This document shows, piece by piece, positions 34,607-42,935 of a stretch of DNA of 64,000 nucleotides; position 1 is the first letter of the stretch, and each line of letters starts with the position of its first letter. The notes under the pieces are model-generated. The model did not search any database and had not been told where the DNA came from. It saw only the letters and a list, made by a program, of their open reading frames with translations. The DNA is taken from positions 62,001-126,000 of the forward strand of contig JAAFJE010000011.1 of assembly GCA_013298025.1 (NCBI GenBank), read 5' to 3'. The position numbers and the translations under genes are program-made. This stretch comes from Cytophagales bacterium (GTDB lineage: Bacteria; Bacteroidota; Bacteroidia; Cytophagales; Spirosomataceae).

Positions 34607-36508
34607 CATTCTGAATTTAATGGTATTATCAAGGTTTTTCAACTCTTTCACAATTTCATCGGCGTATTCTTTTGCCACATCGGTAATTACATAGCCGATA
34701 TTATTGGTGGTTTTGAGGTACTGCCCTTTGATATTGACATTGTATTTGGCAAAAATGCTGTTGATTTTCGCCAAAATGCCCGGTACATTGTGGTGTACGT
34801 GGAGCAAACGGTGTGCGTCTTCGAGTGCAGGCAATTGCAATTCGGGGAAGTTGACAGAACCGTAAGTACTTCCGTTGTTCATAAATTGCAATAATTTGCT
34901 TGGCACAAATTCACCGATATTTGCCTGAGCTTCTTCTGTAGAGCCGCCTACGTGTGGCGTAAGAATGACCCTTGGCAAACCACGCAATTCGTTGATAAAC
35001 TCTTCGTCGTTGGTTTTGGGTTCGTAAGGGAATACGTCCACGGCTGCACCCCATACTTTGCCCGATTTCAAGGCATTGACTAAGGCTTTGATGTCAACCA
35101 CGTGTCCACGAGAAAGGTTGATGAAAATTACATTGTCTTTCATCATTTCAAATTCTTTCTCGCCGATGATATTGGTGTTGGTTTTGCGACCGTCCACGTG
35201 CATCGAAATGAAATCTGCAATGCCCAAAAGTTCTTCTAAGGTCTTGCATTTTTTAGCATTTCCTAACGCTAATTTATCAACCGCATCATAGAAATACACT
35301 TGCATACCCATCGCTTCGGCAATGACCGAAAGCTGTGTTCCGATACTTCCGTAGCCGACCAAGCCTAATTTTTTACCACGAATTTCATAAGAATTAGTCG
35401 CCGATTTGTCCCAAACACCTTGGTGCATTTTATTTGATTTCGTGAAAATATCACGAGTCAACATAATCATTTCACCAATGGCCAATTCTACTACCGAGCG
35501 CGTATTTGAATAAGGGGCGTTGAAAACTGCAATACCTCTTTTTTCGCATTCTGCCAAGTCGATTTGGTTTGTACCAATACAAAACGCTCCAACGGTCATC
35601 AAACGACTGGCGTTGGGGTGTTGTAATACTCTTTTGGTTAAATTGGTTTTTGAACGCAAGCCCAAGATAGAAACGCCCTTGATTTTCTCAATTAATTCTT
35701 CTTCGTCTAACGCTCCTTTCAATAATTCTACCTGAAAACCTTCCGATTTGAAGGCCGCAACGGCTTTCGGATGGACATTTTCTAAGAGTAAAACTTTAAT
35801 TTTTGATTTTGGATATGACTGCGAGCGGCTCATGCCATTGATAAACAAAAACTCATCTAAAGACGCTACTACCTCATCGGCTTTTTCCGTTACTTTCGGG
35901 CGTTCTACGTTTTCGGTGAAAGCAAAAAACTTGCTTGCCAAGCCTGCTTCACGCATTTCATAGTCGGTGTAGCCGTCGCCGATGGCATAAATTTCACCTT
36001 CAAATTGCAAGGCTTCCAACAACTTCACTTTGCCTTTGTCTTGCGAGAGCAAATTGCTTTCGTCGTAGCCCGTAATATTGCCTTCGGCATCATAGGTAAA
36101 TGTATTGGCGTACACATTTTCGGCCAAAACCCCTACAGAAGTAGCCACAGGCACGATAAAATCTTTGAAACCAGAAGAAACGATATAAATATTGGCGGCA
36201 TTTTCGTGAATAAACGCTTCGTTGCGGGCAAAGGAGTCGGAAATTTTGCCTTTCAAAAATTCGATAAGCGTTGCTACGTGTTCACGAGTAGCAGGCAAAA
36301 GGCTTACACGTGCCTTCAACGACTCGGCAAAACCGATTTCCCCAGCCATGCCTCTGTCGGTAATAGCCTTGATTTCGCCTACAATTTTTTGTTGGTCTTT
36401 ATGACCAGTCAGTGCTATAGCAGCAAGTTCGTCTAAACCTTCAACCTTTGTGAAAGTACTGTCAAAATCAATGACGTAGTTTATTTTTTGAGCTTTGTTA
36501 GTTAACAT
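34598..36508 (-). CDS. serA: Fused phosphoserine phosphatase and 3-phosphoglycerate dehydrogenase
   Basis: 636 residues with two enzymes. Residues 1-220 are a SerB-type HAD phosphatase: NYVIDFDSTFT (nucleophile Asp14, Asp16), IVSSGFKDF, the Lys of QDKGKVKLL and AIGDGYTDYEM. Residues about 235-550 are 3-phosphoglycerate dehydrogenase with GLVGYGSIGTQLSV (NAD), NLSRGHVVD (substrate Arg) and TPHVGGSTEEAQ (catalytic His). The end is an ACT domain (HHNVPGILAKINSIFAKYN), a likely serine sensor. It does the first and last steps of serine synthesis; serC downstream does the middle one. Confidence 0.93.
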   Translation of the reverse strand: MLTNKAQKINYVIDFDSTFTKVEGLDELAAIALTGHKDQQKIVGEIKAITDRGMAGEIGFAESLKARVSLLPATREHVATLIEFLKGKISDSFARNEAFIHENAANIYIVSSGFKDFIVPVATSVGVLAENVYANTFTYDAEGNITGYDESNLLSQDKGKVKLLEALQFEGEIYAIGDGYTDYEMREAGLASKFFAFTENVERPKVTEKADEVVASLDEFLFINGMSRSQSYPKSKIKVLLLENVHPKAVAAFKSEGFQVELLKGALDEEELIEKIKGVSILGLRSKTNLTKRVLQHPNASRLMTVGAFCIGTNQIDLAECEKRGIAVFNAPYSNTRSVVELAIGEMIMLTRDIFTKSNKMHQGVWDKSATNSYEIRGKKLGLVGYGSIGTQLSVIAEAMGMQVYFYDAVDKLALGNAKKCKTLEELLGIADFISMHVDGRKTNTNIIGEKEFEMMKDNVIFINLSRGHVVDIKALVNALKSGKVWGAAVDVFPYEPKTNDEEFINELRGLPRVILTPHVGGSTEEAQANIGEFVPSKLLQFMNNGSTYGSVNFPELQLPALEDAHRLLHVHHNVPGILAKINSIFAKYNVNIKGQYLKTTNNIGYVITDVAKEYADEIVKELKNLDNTIKFRMLY

Positions 36509-36666
36509 TTATATGCTGTAATCGTTAATAATACATTTTACGAAGAAATATTCTATGCGTAAAATTTCTGTGAAATAAGACAACTTCGATAGCTTAGTTG
36601 GCTCATTGTCGCATTAAAACTATTGACTATATCTATTTTTTGTTTTAAAATAATATACAAAATTAC

Positions 36667-36781
36667 TACATTTGCATCAGACAAAGACGTTTGGGACGTA
36701 GGAGGAACGATTCTGCAAAGAAGTACATTCACTCGTTGTCTTTAAAGAGAATCAAAATCTAGGTTTTGATTCTCTTTTTTT
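36667..36781 (+). ncRNA. Candidate small RNA with own promoter and terminator
   Basis: A -7 match TACATTTG (36667-36674) is followed by about 100 bases without an open frame and an intrinsic terminator (stem near 36744-36757 with 36764-36777, then seven T). TTTTTTG lies upstream at 36636-36642, with a slightly long 24-base spacer. The body can close GACAA with TTGTC and AACGA with TCGTT. It is between the divergent serA gene and the opposite end of the next gene. Size and layout fit a small RNA such as the 6S-Flavo class, but I cannot match a consensus, so that is only a suggestion. Confidence 0.5.
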
Positions 36782-37209
36782 GCTTTAAAAATACGCATCG
36801 TTTTTAAAGCTAATATTTTTCGTTTAGTTCTGACTTCCATAATCACAACGTAGTGGTTGTGTAGCGTAGCTTCAAATCTAAAACTATAATTACCCTGTTT
36901 GTTTTTATCTTCAAAAACAATCGTTTCGGCATGATTAATGATATAAGGTATATATTCAAAGTCTTTTGGTGTAACTCCTTCCTGACCTCTCAAATTTTCT
37001 TTTACTTTGTTGCCATGCCCTTTCAATGTATGTTTAATGCTAAAAGAATCTATCGCAATTAAATAACGTCGTAAATCTAACCCCGATTGTGCCTGTATCT
37101 CCTTGAGCGATTGTTGTGCAATGGTTGTCAGATGTATGACTTTACTTAAATTGATACCTGTTTGCTCTGATTGTAGAACTTCTGTAACTAAGCTTGCTAT
37201 TGTATTCAT
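36742..37209 (-). CDS. Possible PBECR-type nuclease-fold protein
   Basis: 155 residues, no signal. The central segment IDSFSIKHTLKGHGN, then VTPKDFEYIPYIINHAETIV, NYSFRFEATLHNHYVVIMEV and KILALKTMRIFK recalls the phage Barnase-EndoU-ColicinE5/D-RelE-like (PBECR) nuclease domains found in phage and toxin proteins. His57, His61, Thr/Met/Arg near the end would be the active-site candidates. Identification is by eye and tentative. The last 12 codons overlap the terminator of the candidate small RNA on the other strand. Confidence 0.6.
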   Translation of the reverse strand: MNTIASLVTEVLQSEQTGINLSKVIHLTTIAQQSLKEIQAQSGLDLRRYLIAIDSFSIKHTLKGHGNKVKENLRGQEGVTPKDFEYIPYIINHAETIVFEDKNKQGNYSFRFEATLHNHYVVIMEVRTKRKILALKTMRIFKAKKENQNLDFDSL

Positions 37210-37232
37210 AGAACTAATAGGTTAGATACTTG

Positions 37233-38207
37233 TTAGCCGGCTACCCACGCCAACGCTTGGTACTCCGACCACAGCACGCCTTCGTAACCGTGCTGCCAAA
37301 AGCCGCAATGCCCGCCTTGCTTGGGTGCAAGCAAATACACCTGTGGCATTTTTTGAGCTAAATCAAAAGGATAACATTCTTTTGATAAAAAAGGGTCATT
37401 TTGGGCGTTGATTATTAATGTAGGTATTTGGATGTTTTCCAAATAAAACAGCGAACTATTATGGGCATAATAGTCTTCTGCATCTTTAAATCCGTGGAGT
37501 TGTGAAGTGTAATAATTGTCGAAATCTCGTAAGGTTTGTACTTTTTTGATATTTTCGACGGCAATATTTTCAGGAAAATAAACGGCTTTTGCCTTGACTT
37601 TTGCCAGCAACGAGCGATTGAATCTTTTGGTATAAATCCAATCTTCCCAGCTTTCCATTTGGCTGCTGCTGCCAGAAAGGTGCAAAGGTACAGAAAATGT
37701 AACAGCCTTCTTGATTTTAGGGCTAAGATTTTCGCCTTTTTCGCCTACATACTTGAGTGTAAGGTTGCCCCCCAAACTAAAGCCTATCAAATAAATATGG
37801 CTATAATCGGCGGTGGCGGTGCGAATCACTAGGTCTAAATCGTCGGTAGCACCGCTATGATAAAAGCGTAATTGCTTGTTGAGCTCGCCCGAGCAACTTC
37901 TATAATTCCAAGCCAAACAATCGTAGCCATTTGCATTGAATAGCCGTACCATGCCCTTGATGTATTGACTCGACGAGTCGCCTTCTAGCCCATGCGAAAG
38001 AATAACCAAGGGATTGGATTGATTGCCTTGCCGTGGCTGTACTTTCGACCAATCGAGGTCTAAAAAGTCATCGTCGGGCGTATGCAAACGCACACGTTGG
38101 TAAGGCACTGTTGGGACTTGTCGGAATAGTGCGGGGTAAATGGTTTGAAAATGACCATTAGGCAACCAGAAAGGTGGCTGATACTCAGCGTTTTTAAGTA
38201 ATGGCAT
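37233..38207 (-). CDS. YheT-family alpha/beta hydrolase
   Basis: 324 residues with the YheT start (NAEYQPPFWLPNGHFQTIYPA). Hydrolase features: oxyanion region VILSHGLEGDSSSQYI, nucleophile Ser in LIGFSLGGNLTLKYV, acid in NAQNDPFLS and His in KQGGHCGFW. These are cytoplasmic esterase-like proteins of unknown substrate (EMB8/YheT group). It lies 24 bases upstream of the possible nuclease gene on the same strand. Confidence 0.9.
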   Translation of the reverse strand: MPLLKNAEYQPPFWLPNGHFQTIYPALFRQVPTVPYQRVRLHTPDDDFLDLDWSKVQPRQGNQSNPLVILSHGLEGDSSSQYIKGMVRLFNANGYDCLAWNYRSCSGELNKQLRFYHSGATDDLDLVIRTATADYSHIYLIGFSLGGNLTLKYVGEKGENLSPKIKKAVTFSVPLHLSGSSSQMESWEDWIYTKRFNRSLLAKVKAKAVYFPENIAVENIKKVQTLRDFDNYYTSQLHGFKDAEDYYAHNSSLFYLENIQIPTLIINAQNDPFLSKECYPFDLAQKMPQVYLLAPKQGGHCGFWQHGYEGVLWSEYQALAWVAG

Positions 38208-38344
38208 TTGTTTCAGAATTAATGCCTGAAATTACGGGTATTCTCTGAAAAGTATTAGCATTTTGTAGAAAATACTAATACTTTCATTGAATAGTACTAT
38301 TTTGTATCTTTTTTATACCTGATTTTTTAGCAATAAAGCGGGGT

Positions 38345-38974
38345 TTATCCTCGGATTTTTTGTTGTAAAAAGGCAATCAATACTTCCAATCCTTTATCGA
38401 AACCGTGGTTGTTGGGAATGACAACATCGGCAATTTTGCGGTACGGTTTGATGAATTGCTTGTAAGTTGGCGAAACGTGGTGCTTCCAGCGGTACATCAC
38501 GTCCATTAAATCGTAGCCTCTTTCTTCGGCATCACGCTTGATACGTCGATTGAGTTTGATTTTATTTTGGGCATCAATAAATACCTTTAAGTCTAATTGA
38601 TTGGCAACTTGAGGGTAATGAAAAACGAAAATGCCTTCTACTACCACAATAGGAGCAGGGCGAAAACAAAGCGTTTGAGGCTTTACGGCTTTATTGTTGA
38701 AGGTATATTCTTGTTTATACACCACCTCTCCTTTTTTCAGTAATTCAACATCATGGGCAAAGGCTTGGTCGTCGATAGATTCGGGTAAATCGAAGTTTTC
38801 TACGCCGTTGGCATCTTTTTGCTGTAGCTCTCTTGGGCGGTAATAGTGGTCTTGCGAAATTAGACAAATCTCATTTTCGGGAAAGGCTTCTAGTAGTTTT
38901 TTAAGAAAAAGTGTTTTACCAGAAGCACTGCCTCCTGTGATGCCTACAATGTACGGTCGCTGAAAGGATGTCAT
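38345..38974 (-). CDS. udk: Uridine kinase
   Basis: 209 residues from the ATG at 38974; the frame opens at 39013 but the extra residues are not family-like. P-loop GITGGSASGKT, then LISQDHYYRP (substrate Asp/Tyr), NFDLPESIDDQAF, VVVEGIFVFH and the lid RRIKRDAEERGYD. It phosphorylates uridine and cytidine in pyrimidine salvage. Single gene. Confidence 0.93.
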   Translation of the reverse strand: MTSFQRPYIVGITGGSASGKTLFLKKLLEAFPENEICLISQDHYYRPRELQQKDANGVENFDLPESIDDQAFAHDVELLKKGEVVYKQEYTFNNKAVKPQTLCFRPAPIVVVEGIFVFHYPQVANQLDLKVFIDAQNKIKLNRRIKRDAEERGYDLMDVMYRWKHHVSPTYKQFIKPYRKIADVVIPNNHGFDKGLEVLIAFLQQKIRG

Positions 38975-39039
38975 GAATAAAGTAATTAGTGAAAAGTTGC
39001 GAAGTGTAAGCAAGCTTTACGCTTGTATCGACACTTTAC

Positions 39040-39078
39040 AGCAAACTAGCGGCTACGGTGGGTAGTCGCTAGTTTGCT
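39040..39078. other. Strong 12-bp hairpin between udk and lytR-type gene
   Basis: Stem 39040-39051 with 39067-39078 after the stop of the response-regulator gene on the minus strand. No T-run; probable 3-prime end structure for that transcript. Confidence 0.5.
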
Positions 39079-39115
39079 GCTGTAATTGCCTACAAAGTTC
39101 GGAAAGAATTATGAT

Positions 39116-39829
39116 TTATTTTCTTCCCGTAATAATTTTCTTGTCTAAAGCTGTCCAAAGTTGATGCTTGTAAGTATCGCCCAAAGGAATAGACGTTTCT
39201 TTGTCGAGGAATATCTGATTACCTTCTACAAAATCTATTTTATTCAACGAAATAATGTACGAGCGATGTACCCGTAAAAACAAATCGGTGGGCAAGGCTT
39301 CCTCCAAATCTTTGACATTGAGCAGAGCTACAAATTTCCCTTTGGTGGTGTGCAAAGTGATGTAATTGCCTAGCCCTTCGGCAAATAGGATGTCGTTGAG
39401 GGCTACTTTTTGAATCCGACTTTCAGTTTTGATAAACACATAATCGTCAAAACCGCTTCTTTCGTTGGTGTCGGGTTGTTGGATTTTTTTGGCTTTTTGT
39501 ACGGCACGCACAAAACGCTCGAACGACACAGGCTTTACGAGGTAGTCGATGTTGTTGTATTGATAACCTTCGAGGGCATATTCTTCATAAGCAGAGGTGA
39601 CAATAAATTGACAAGCATCACCAGCCAGTTTCATGAGTTCTAAGCCCGACAGTTCGGGCATTCGGATGTCCACAAAAGCTAAATCAATGGGGTTGTTTTT
39701 AATATAATGTAAGGCTTCTAAGGGATTGCGAAAAGTACGCACGAGCTGCAACGATGGAATTTTACGAACGTAATTGTTGATTACATCAATTGCCGCTTGC
39801 TCGTCATCGACAATAATACAGTTTAACAT
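39116..39829 (-). CDS. LytTR response regulator
   Basis: 237 residues: receiver domain (1-118) with acidic pocket DDE (8-10), phospho-acceptor Asp54 in LAFVDIRMPEL, Thr/Ser in IVTSAYEEYALEGY and Lys in YLVKPVS; LytTR DNA-binding domain from about 130 (FIKTESRIQKVALNDILFAE, RVHRSYIISLNKIDFVEGNQ). It works with the histidine kinase 11 bases upstream. Targets unknown. Confidence 0.93.
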   Translation of the reverse strand: MLNCIIVDDEQAAIDVINNYVRKIPSLQLVRTFRNPLEALHYIKNNPIDLAFVDIRMPELSGLELMKLAGDACQFIVTSAYEEYALEGYQYNNIDYLVKPVSFERFVRAVQKAKKIQQPDTNERSGFDDYVFIKTESRIQKVALNDILFAEGLGNYITLHTTKGKFVALLNVKDLEEALPTDLFLRVHRSYIISLNKIDFVEGNQIFLDKETSIPLGDTYKHQLWTALDKKIITGRK

Positions 39830-39840
39830 AAATCAAAATA

Positions 39841-40887
39841 TTATAGGGTTAAGTGCAATGTTACACTAAAAAAATCGCCTTCGTCTTGGGTAATTAACCT
39901 GTGGCGGTTGGGGTACACCAATTGTAGGCGTTGTCGGGTATTAACGATGCCAATACCGCCGATGCGGTTGATGCTACTGGCACTTTTTTTATTGCGTGTA
40001 ATAAATACCAACTCATTTTCTTTGATGGAAAGCTCTATCAATAAAGGAAATGCTACTTGCGTAAGGTCGCCAAATTTGAAGGCATTTTCTACAAAGGTAA
40101 GCAAGAGTAAAGGCATAATTCTACGATATTCGAGATTTCCTTTGATGTCGAGCTTTACGTGTAGTTGGTTGTCATAACGCAATTGGCACAATTCTATATA
40201 ATTCTGCATTTGAGCTACTTCTTTGGTCAAATACACCTTTCCTTCGCTGTCGTCGTCTTTGCTGGCATACCGCATAATTTCGGAGAGAAGCATAATGCCT
40301 CTTGCCAAATTTTCGGAATACAAAGCCGATTTAGCATAAAAAAAGTTGAGTGTATTATAAAAGAAATGCGGATTGATTTGGTATTTCAACCGCAGCAATT
40401 CGGTTTGTTGATGTACATCTCTGTAAATTTCTTCGTGCAATTGCATTTCTCTTTTTTGTAACATTTCACGATATACCTTTTGATGATAAACCGCTGAAAG
40501 CCACCAAAAAGCAAGTCCGGTATAGGTACTCAATACAAACCACCACGGATGTTCCACCCACAGTATATCAGGGAAAAAATATTTACCCAATAGAAGTGGT
40601 AATGCCGCACTCAACAACAGTATAATAGCCAATAATAGATACCAGTAAATACCGTATTTGAGAGGTGTATGTTGTGTAAATGGCCTTATAAAACCGTATC
40701 GGATGATAAGGGAAAACATACCTATCCTATATACACTTCCCCATAAAAGTTGTCCGTTGATGTTGGTAGAAAGGGGCAAATCCAATACATCATAACATAC
40801 AACGGCATCGCCCATAAGATATAAAAGGCCTATAGCAATATAGCCCCAAACAGACGGCACCAATTCATGCTGTTTTATATGCACCAT
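39841..40887 (-). CDS. LytS-type sensor histidine kinase
   Basis: 348 residues with about four hydrophobic helices (residues 14-140), a short coiled coil, and the His_kinase/HATPase module. Phospho-acceptor His is in YQINPHFFYNTLNFFYAKSA; the N-box is LLLTFVENAFKFG and the G-box GIGIVNTRQRLQLVYP. There is no large extracellular sensor domain, so it probably senses at the membrane. Forms a two-gene operon with the LytTR regulator. Confidence 0.92.
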   Translation of the reverse strand: MVHIKQHELVPSVWGYIAIGLLYLMGDAVVCYDVLDLPLSTNINGQLLWGSVYRIGMFSLIIRYGFIRPFTQHTPLKYGIYWYLLLAIILLLSAALPLLLGKYFFPDILWVEHPWWFVLSTYTGLAFWWLSAVYHQKVYREMLQKREMQLHEEIYRDVHQQTELLRLKYQINPHFFYNTLNFFYAKSALYSENLARGIMLLSEIMRYASKDDDSEGKVYLTKEVAQMQNYIELCQLRYDNQLHVKLDIKGNLEYRRIMPLLLLTFVENAFKFGDLTQVAFPLLIELSIKENELVFITRNKKSASSINRIGGIGIVNTRQRLQLVYPNRHRLITQDEGDFFSVTLHLTL

Positions 40888-41388
40888 GTAGCCTAGTGGT
40901 ATTCTTCAAATTGATAGAGTTAAAATATATGTTTTTTGTACGTACTTATGAACTGTTGGCAATACTATTTTAATGAAATTACCTTTTATCAATAATTAAT
41001 AAACAGGATTATTGTCGAAATAAAATAGTTTCGTAATGAAAAGCAAGGAGTTTGCCCTATTTATTTGCCTGTCTGTGTAATTAATTTTTGCTTTCCTCGA
41101 ATAATTATAAAATTTGGACTCCAAATAATATTTGGTACGAGTACGCCTAAAAGCATTTTAGTTAATAGTCTATCCCTATTTTCCCTTCAAAGGACTCTCC
41201 GTTGGTGAGTCCTTTGTAAATTTTAGCCCTTTTCGTAAGGCTTTTCCTGTAAATAACTGCCTCGTTCTTTCTGCATAAAGAAACTTACAGCCTATCTTTG
41301 TAGTTATTTTAGTATCGAAAAAAATTATTACTAACTCCAAGCACAGAACGCATAAGCTTTGGCTTTTGCCGTTATCACTTTTGATACA
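40888..41388. other. Divergent regulatory region with hairpin
   Basis: About 500 bases between the kinase gene and mrp. Contains a perfect 10-bp hairpin (41188-41197 with 41207-41216) without a following T-run and a -7 match TATCTTTG at 41293-41300, which probably drives mrp. Nothing else recognisable. Confidence 0.45.
41293..41300 (+). promoter_or_regulatory. Putative -7 element of mrp
   Basis: TATCTTTG fits TAnnTTTG; start would be near 41307, about 80 bases before the ATG. The -33 element is weak. Confidence 0.4.
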
Positions 41389-42495
41389 ATGGGCGATTTA
41401 AGAATTAACAAAGAAGACATTATTCAGGCGTTGTCGAAGGTACAAGAACCAGATTTGAAGCAAGATTTGGTATCGCTTAATATGATTAAAGATATTGTAT
41501 TAGGTATTGGCGAAGTACGCTTTACAGTGGTACTTACCACGCCTGCTTGTCCGTTGAAAGAGAAAATTCGGAAAGATTGCGAAGCGGCGATTCATCAGTA
41601 CGTCGATGCTGATTTGCGTGTAGTAATAGACATGACCGCCGACGTAACTACCACTCGTTTTGGTAATAGCACGGTGTTGCCACAGGTAAAAAATATCATT
41701 GCGATTGCTTCGGGCAAAGGGGGCGTTGGGAAATCGACCGTTACGGCAAACTTGGCAATGGCATTGAAGCAATCAGGAGCGAAAGTAGGTATTTTAGATG
41801 CCGATATTTCGGGTCCTTCTATTCCTGTGATGTTTGGTGCCGAAGATTTACAGCCGTTGGTACAGCAAGTGGACGGCCGCAACATGATTCAGCCAATTTT
41901 ACAATATGGCATCAAAATGATTTCGATGGGCTTTTTAGCCCCATCCGACAATCCTGTGCCTTGGCGTGGGCCTATGGCAACGCAAGCACTTCGCCAGTTT
42001 TTTGGCGATACGCACTGGGGCGAACTCGATTATTTGCTCATCGACCTACCGCCCGGTACTTCCGATATACATTTGTCGTTGGTACAATTAGTGCCAGTAA
42101 CAGGGGCTGTGATTGTTACGACTCCTCAAAAAGTGGCGTTGGCCGATGCCACCAAGGGCTTGATGTTTTTCCGTCAGGCACAAATCAATGTACCTGTACT
42201 AGGTGTAGTAGAAAATATGGCTTATTTTACGCCAGCCGAACTTCCTGAAAATAAGTATTATATTTTTGGAAAAGACGGAGGCAAACAATTAGCAGAAAAG
42301 TATGAAACGCAACTATTAGGCTGTATTCCTCTAGTGCAAGGCATCAGAGAAGCAGGCGACGAAGGCCAGCCCATTGTGATGCAAGAAGGCGTAGTAGCCG
42401 ATGCTTTTAGAGATGCCGCTCACAACTTGGCCCAACAAGTAGCCATTCGGAATGCAAGTTTAGAAAAAACCGTACCTGTAGCATTAAAAGTGTAA
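41389..42495 (+). CDS. mrp: Mrp/ApbC-type Fe-S cluster carrier ATPase
   Basis: 368 residues from the ATG at 41389 (a TTG at 41359 is less likely). N-terminal MIP18/DUF59 domain (EDIIQALSKVQEPDLKQDLV to about residue 95) with Cys in TPACPLK, then the P-loop ATPase: deviant Walker A ASGKGGVGKSTVTANLA, YLLIDLPPGTSD and switch region. It carries or inserts Fe-S clusters. The usual C-terminal CxxC is not evident (ENMAYFTPAELPENKYYIFG), a variation seen in Bacteroidota. A NifU-type scaffold gene follows after 29 bases. Confidence 0.92.
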   Translation: MGDLRINKEDIIQALSKVQEPDLKQDLVSLNMIKDIVLGIGEVRFTVVLTTPACPLKEKIRKDCEAAIHQYVDADLRVVIDMTADVTTTRFGNSTVLPQVKNIIAIASGKGGVGKSTVTANLAMALKQSGAKVGILDADISGPSIPVMFGAEDLQPLVQQVDGRNMIQPILQYGIKMISMGFLAPSDNPVPWRGPMATQALRQFFGDTHWGELDYLLIDLPPGTSDIHLSLVQLVPVTGAVIVTTPQKVALADATKGLMFFRQAQINVPVLGVVENMAYFTPAELPENKYYIFGKDGGKQLAEKYETQLLGCIPLVQGIREAGDEGQPIVMQEGVVADAFRDAAHNLAQQVAIRNASLEKTVPVALKV

Positions 42496-42524
42496 TTTTT
42501 GTACATTCGTCTAAAAATCTATTC

Positions 42525-42776
42525 ATGGAAACAACGCTAGACCCTTCGTTATCAAATAAAATAGAACTTGCCCTAAACAAGATTCGCCCATACCTTGAGG
42601 CCGATGGAGGAAATGTAGAAATTCTCGAAATTACGCCCTCACTCGAATTACACCTACAATTTGTAGGAGCGTGTAGCTCTTGTGCAATGTCGGCCATGAC
42701 CTTCAAGGCAGGCATCGAAGAAACCATCCGAAGGGAAGTTCCTGAGATAACAAAGGTTATAGCTGTCAATATGTAA
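42525..42776 (+). CDS. NifU-like Fe-S scaffold protein
   Basis: 83 residues, a single NifU C-terminal (NFU) domain: IRPYLEADGGNVEILEI and FVGACSSCAMSAMTFKAGIE with the cluster-binding CxxC. It donates 4Fe-4S clusters. Located right after mrp, so the two likely work together in Fe-S assembly. Usual length for the stand-alone form. Confidence 0.93.
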   Translation: METTLDPSLSNKIELALNKIRPYLEADGGNVEILEITPSLELHLQFVGACSSCAMSAMTFKAGIEETIRREVPEITKVIAVNM

Positions 42777-42781
42777 ATCCA

Positions 42782-42811
42782 TTGCATGAGCGAGCAACTT
42801 CGCTCATGCAA
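42782..42811 (+). terminator. Hairpin after nifU-like gene
   Basis: Perfect 12-bp stem (42782-42793 with 42800-42811), six-base loop, only a weak A/T-rich tail. Likely the 3-prime end of the mrp-nifU transcript. Confidence 0.55.
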
Positions 42812-42935
42812 AATAATACTTTGATGCACATATTGTAGAATAAAATATTGATTATTAAGTAGTTGAAACAATTGTATGTTGCTCCAAAAAATTTCAGGTC
42901 ACTATAAAACAGACAACTAAAGAAAGGATAAAAGA

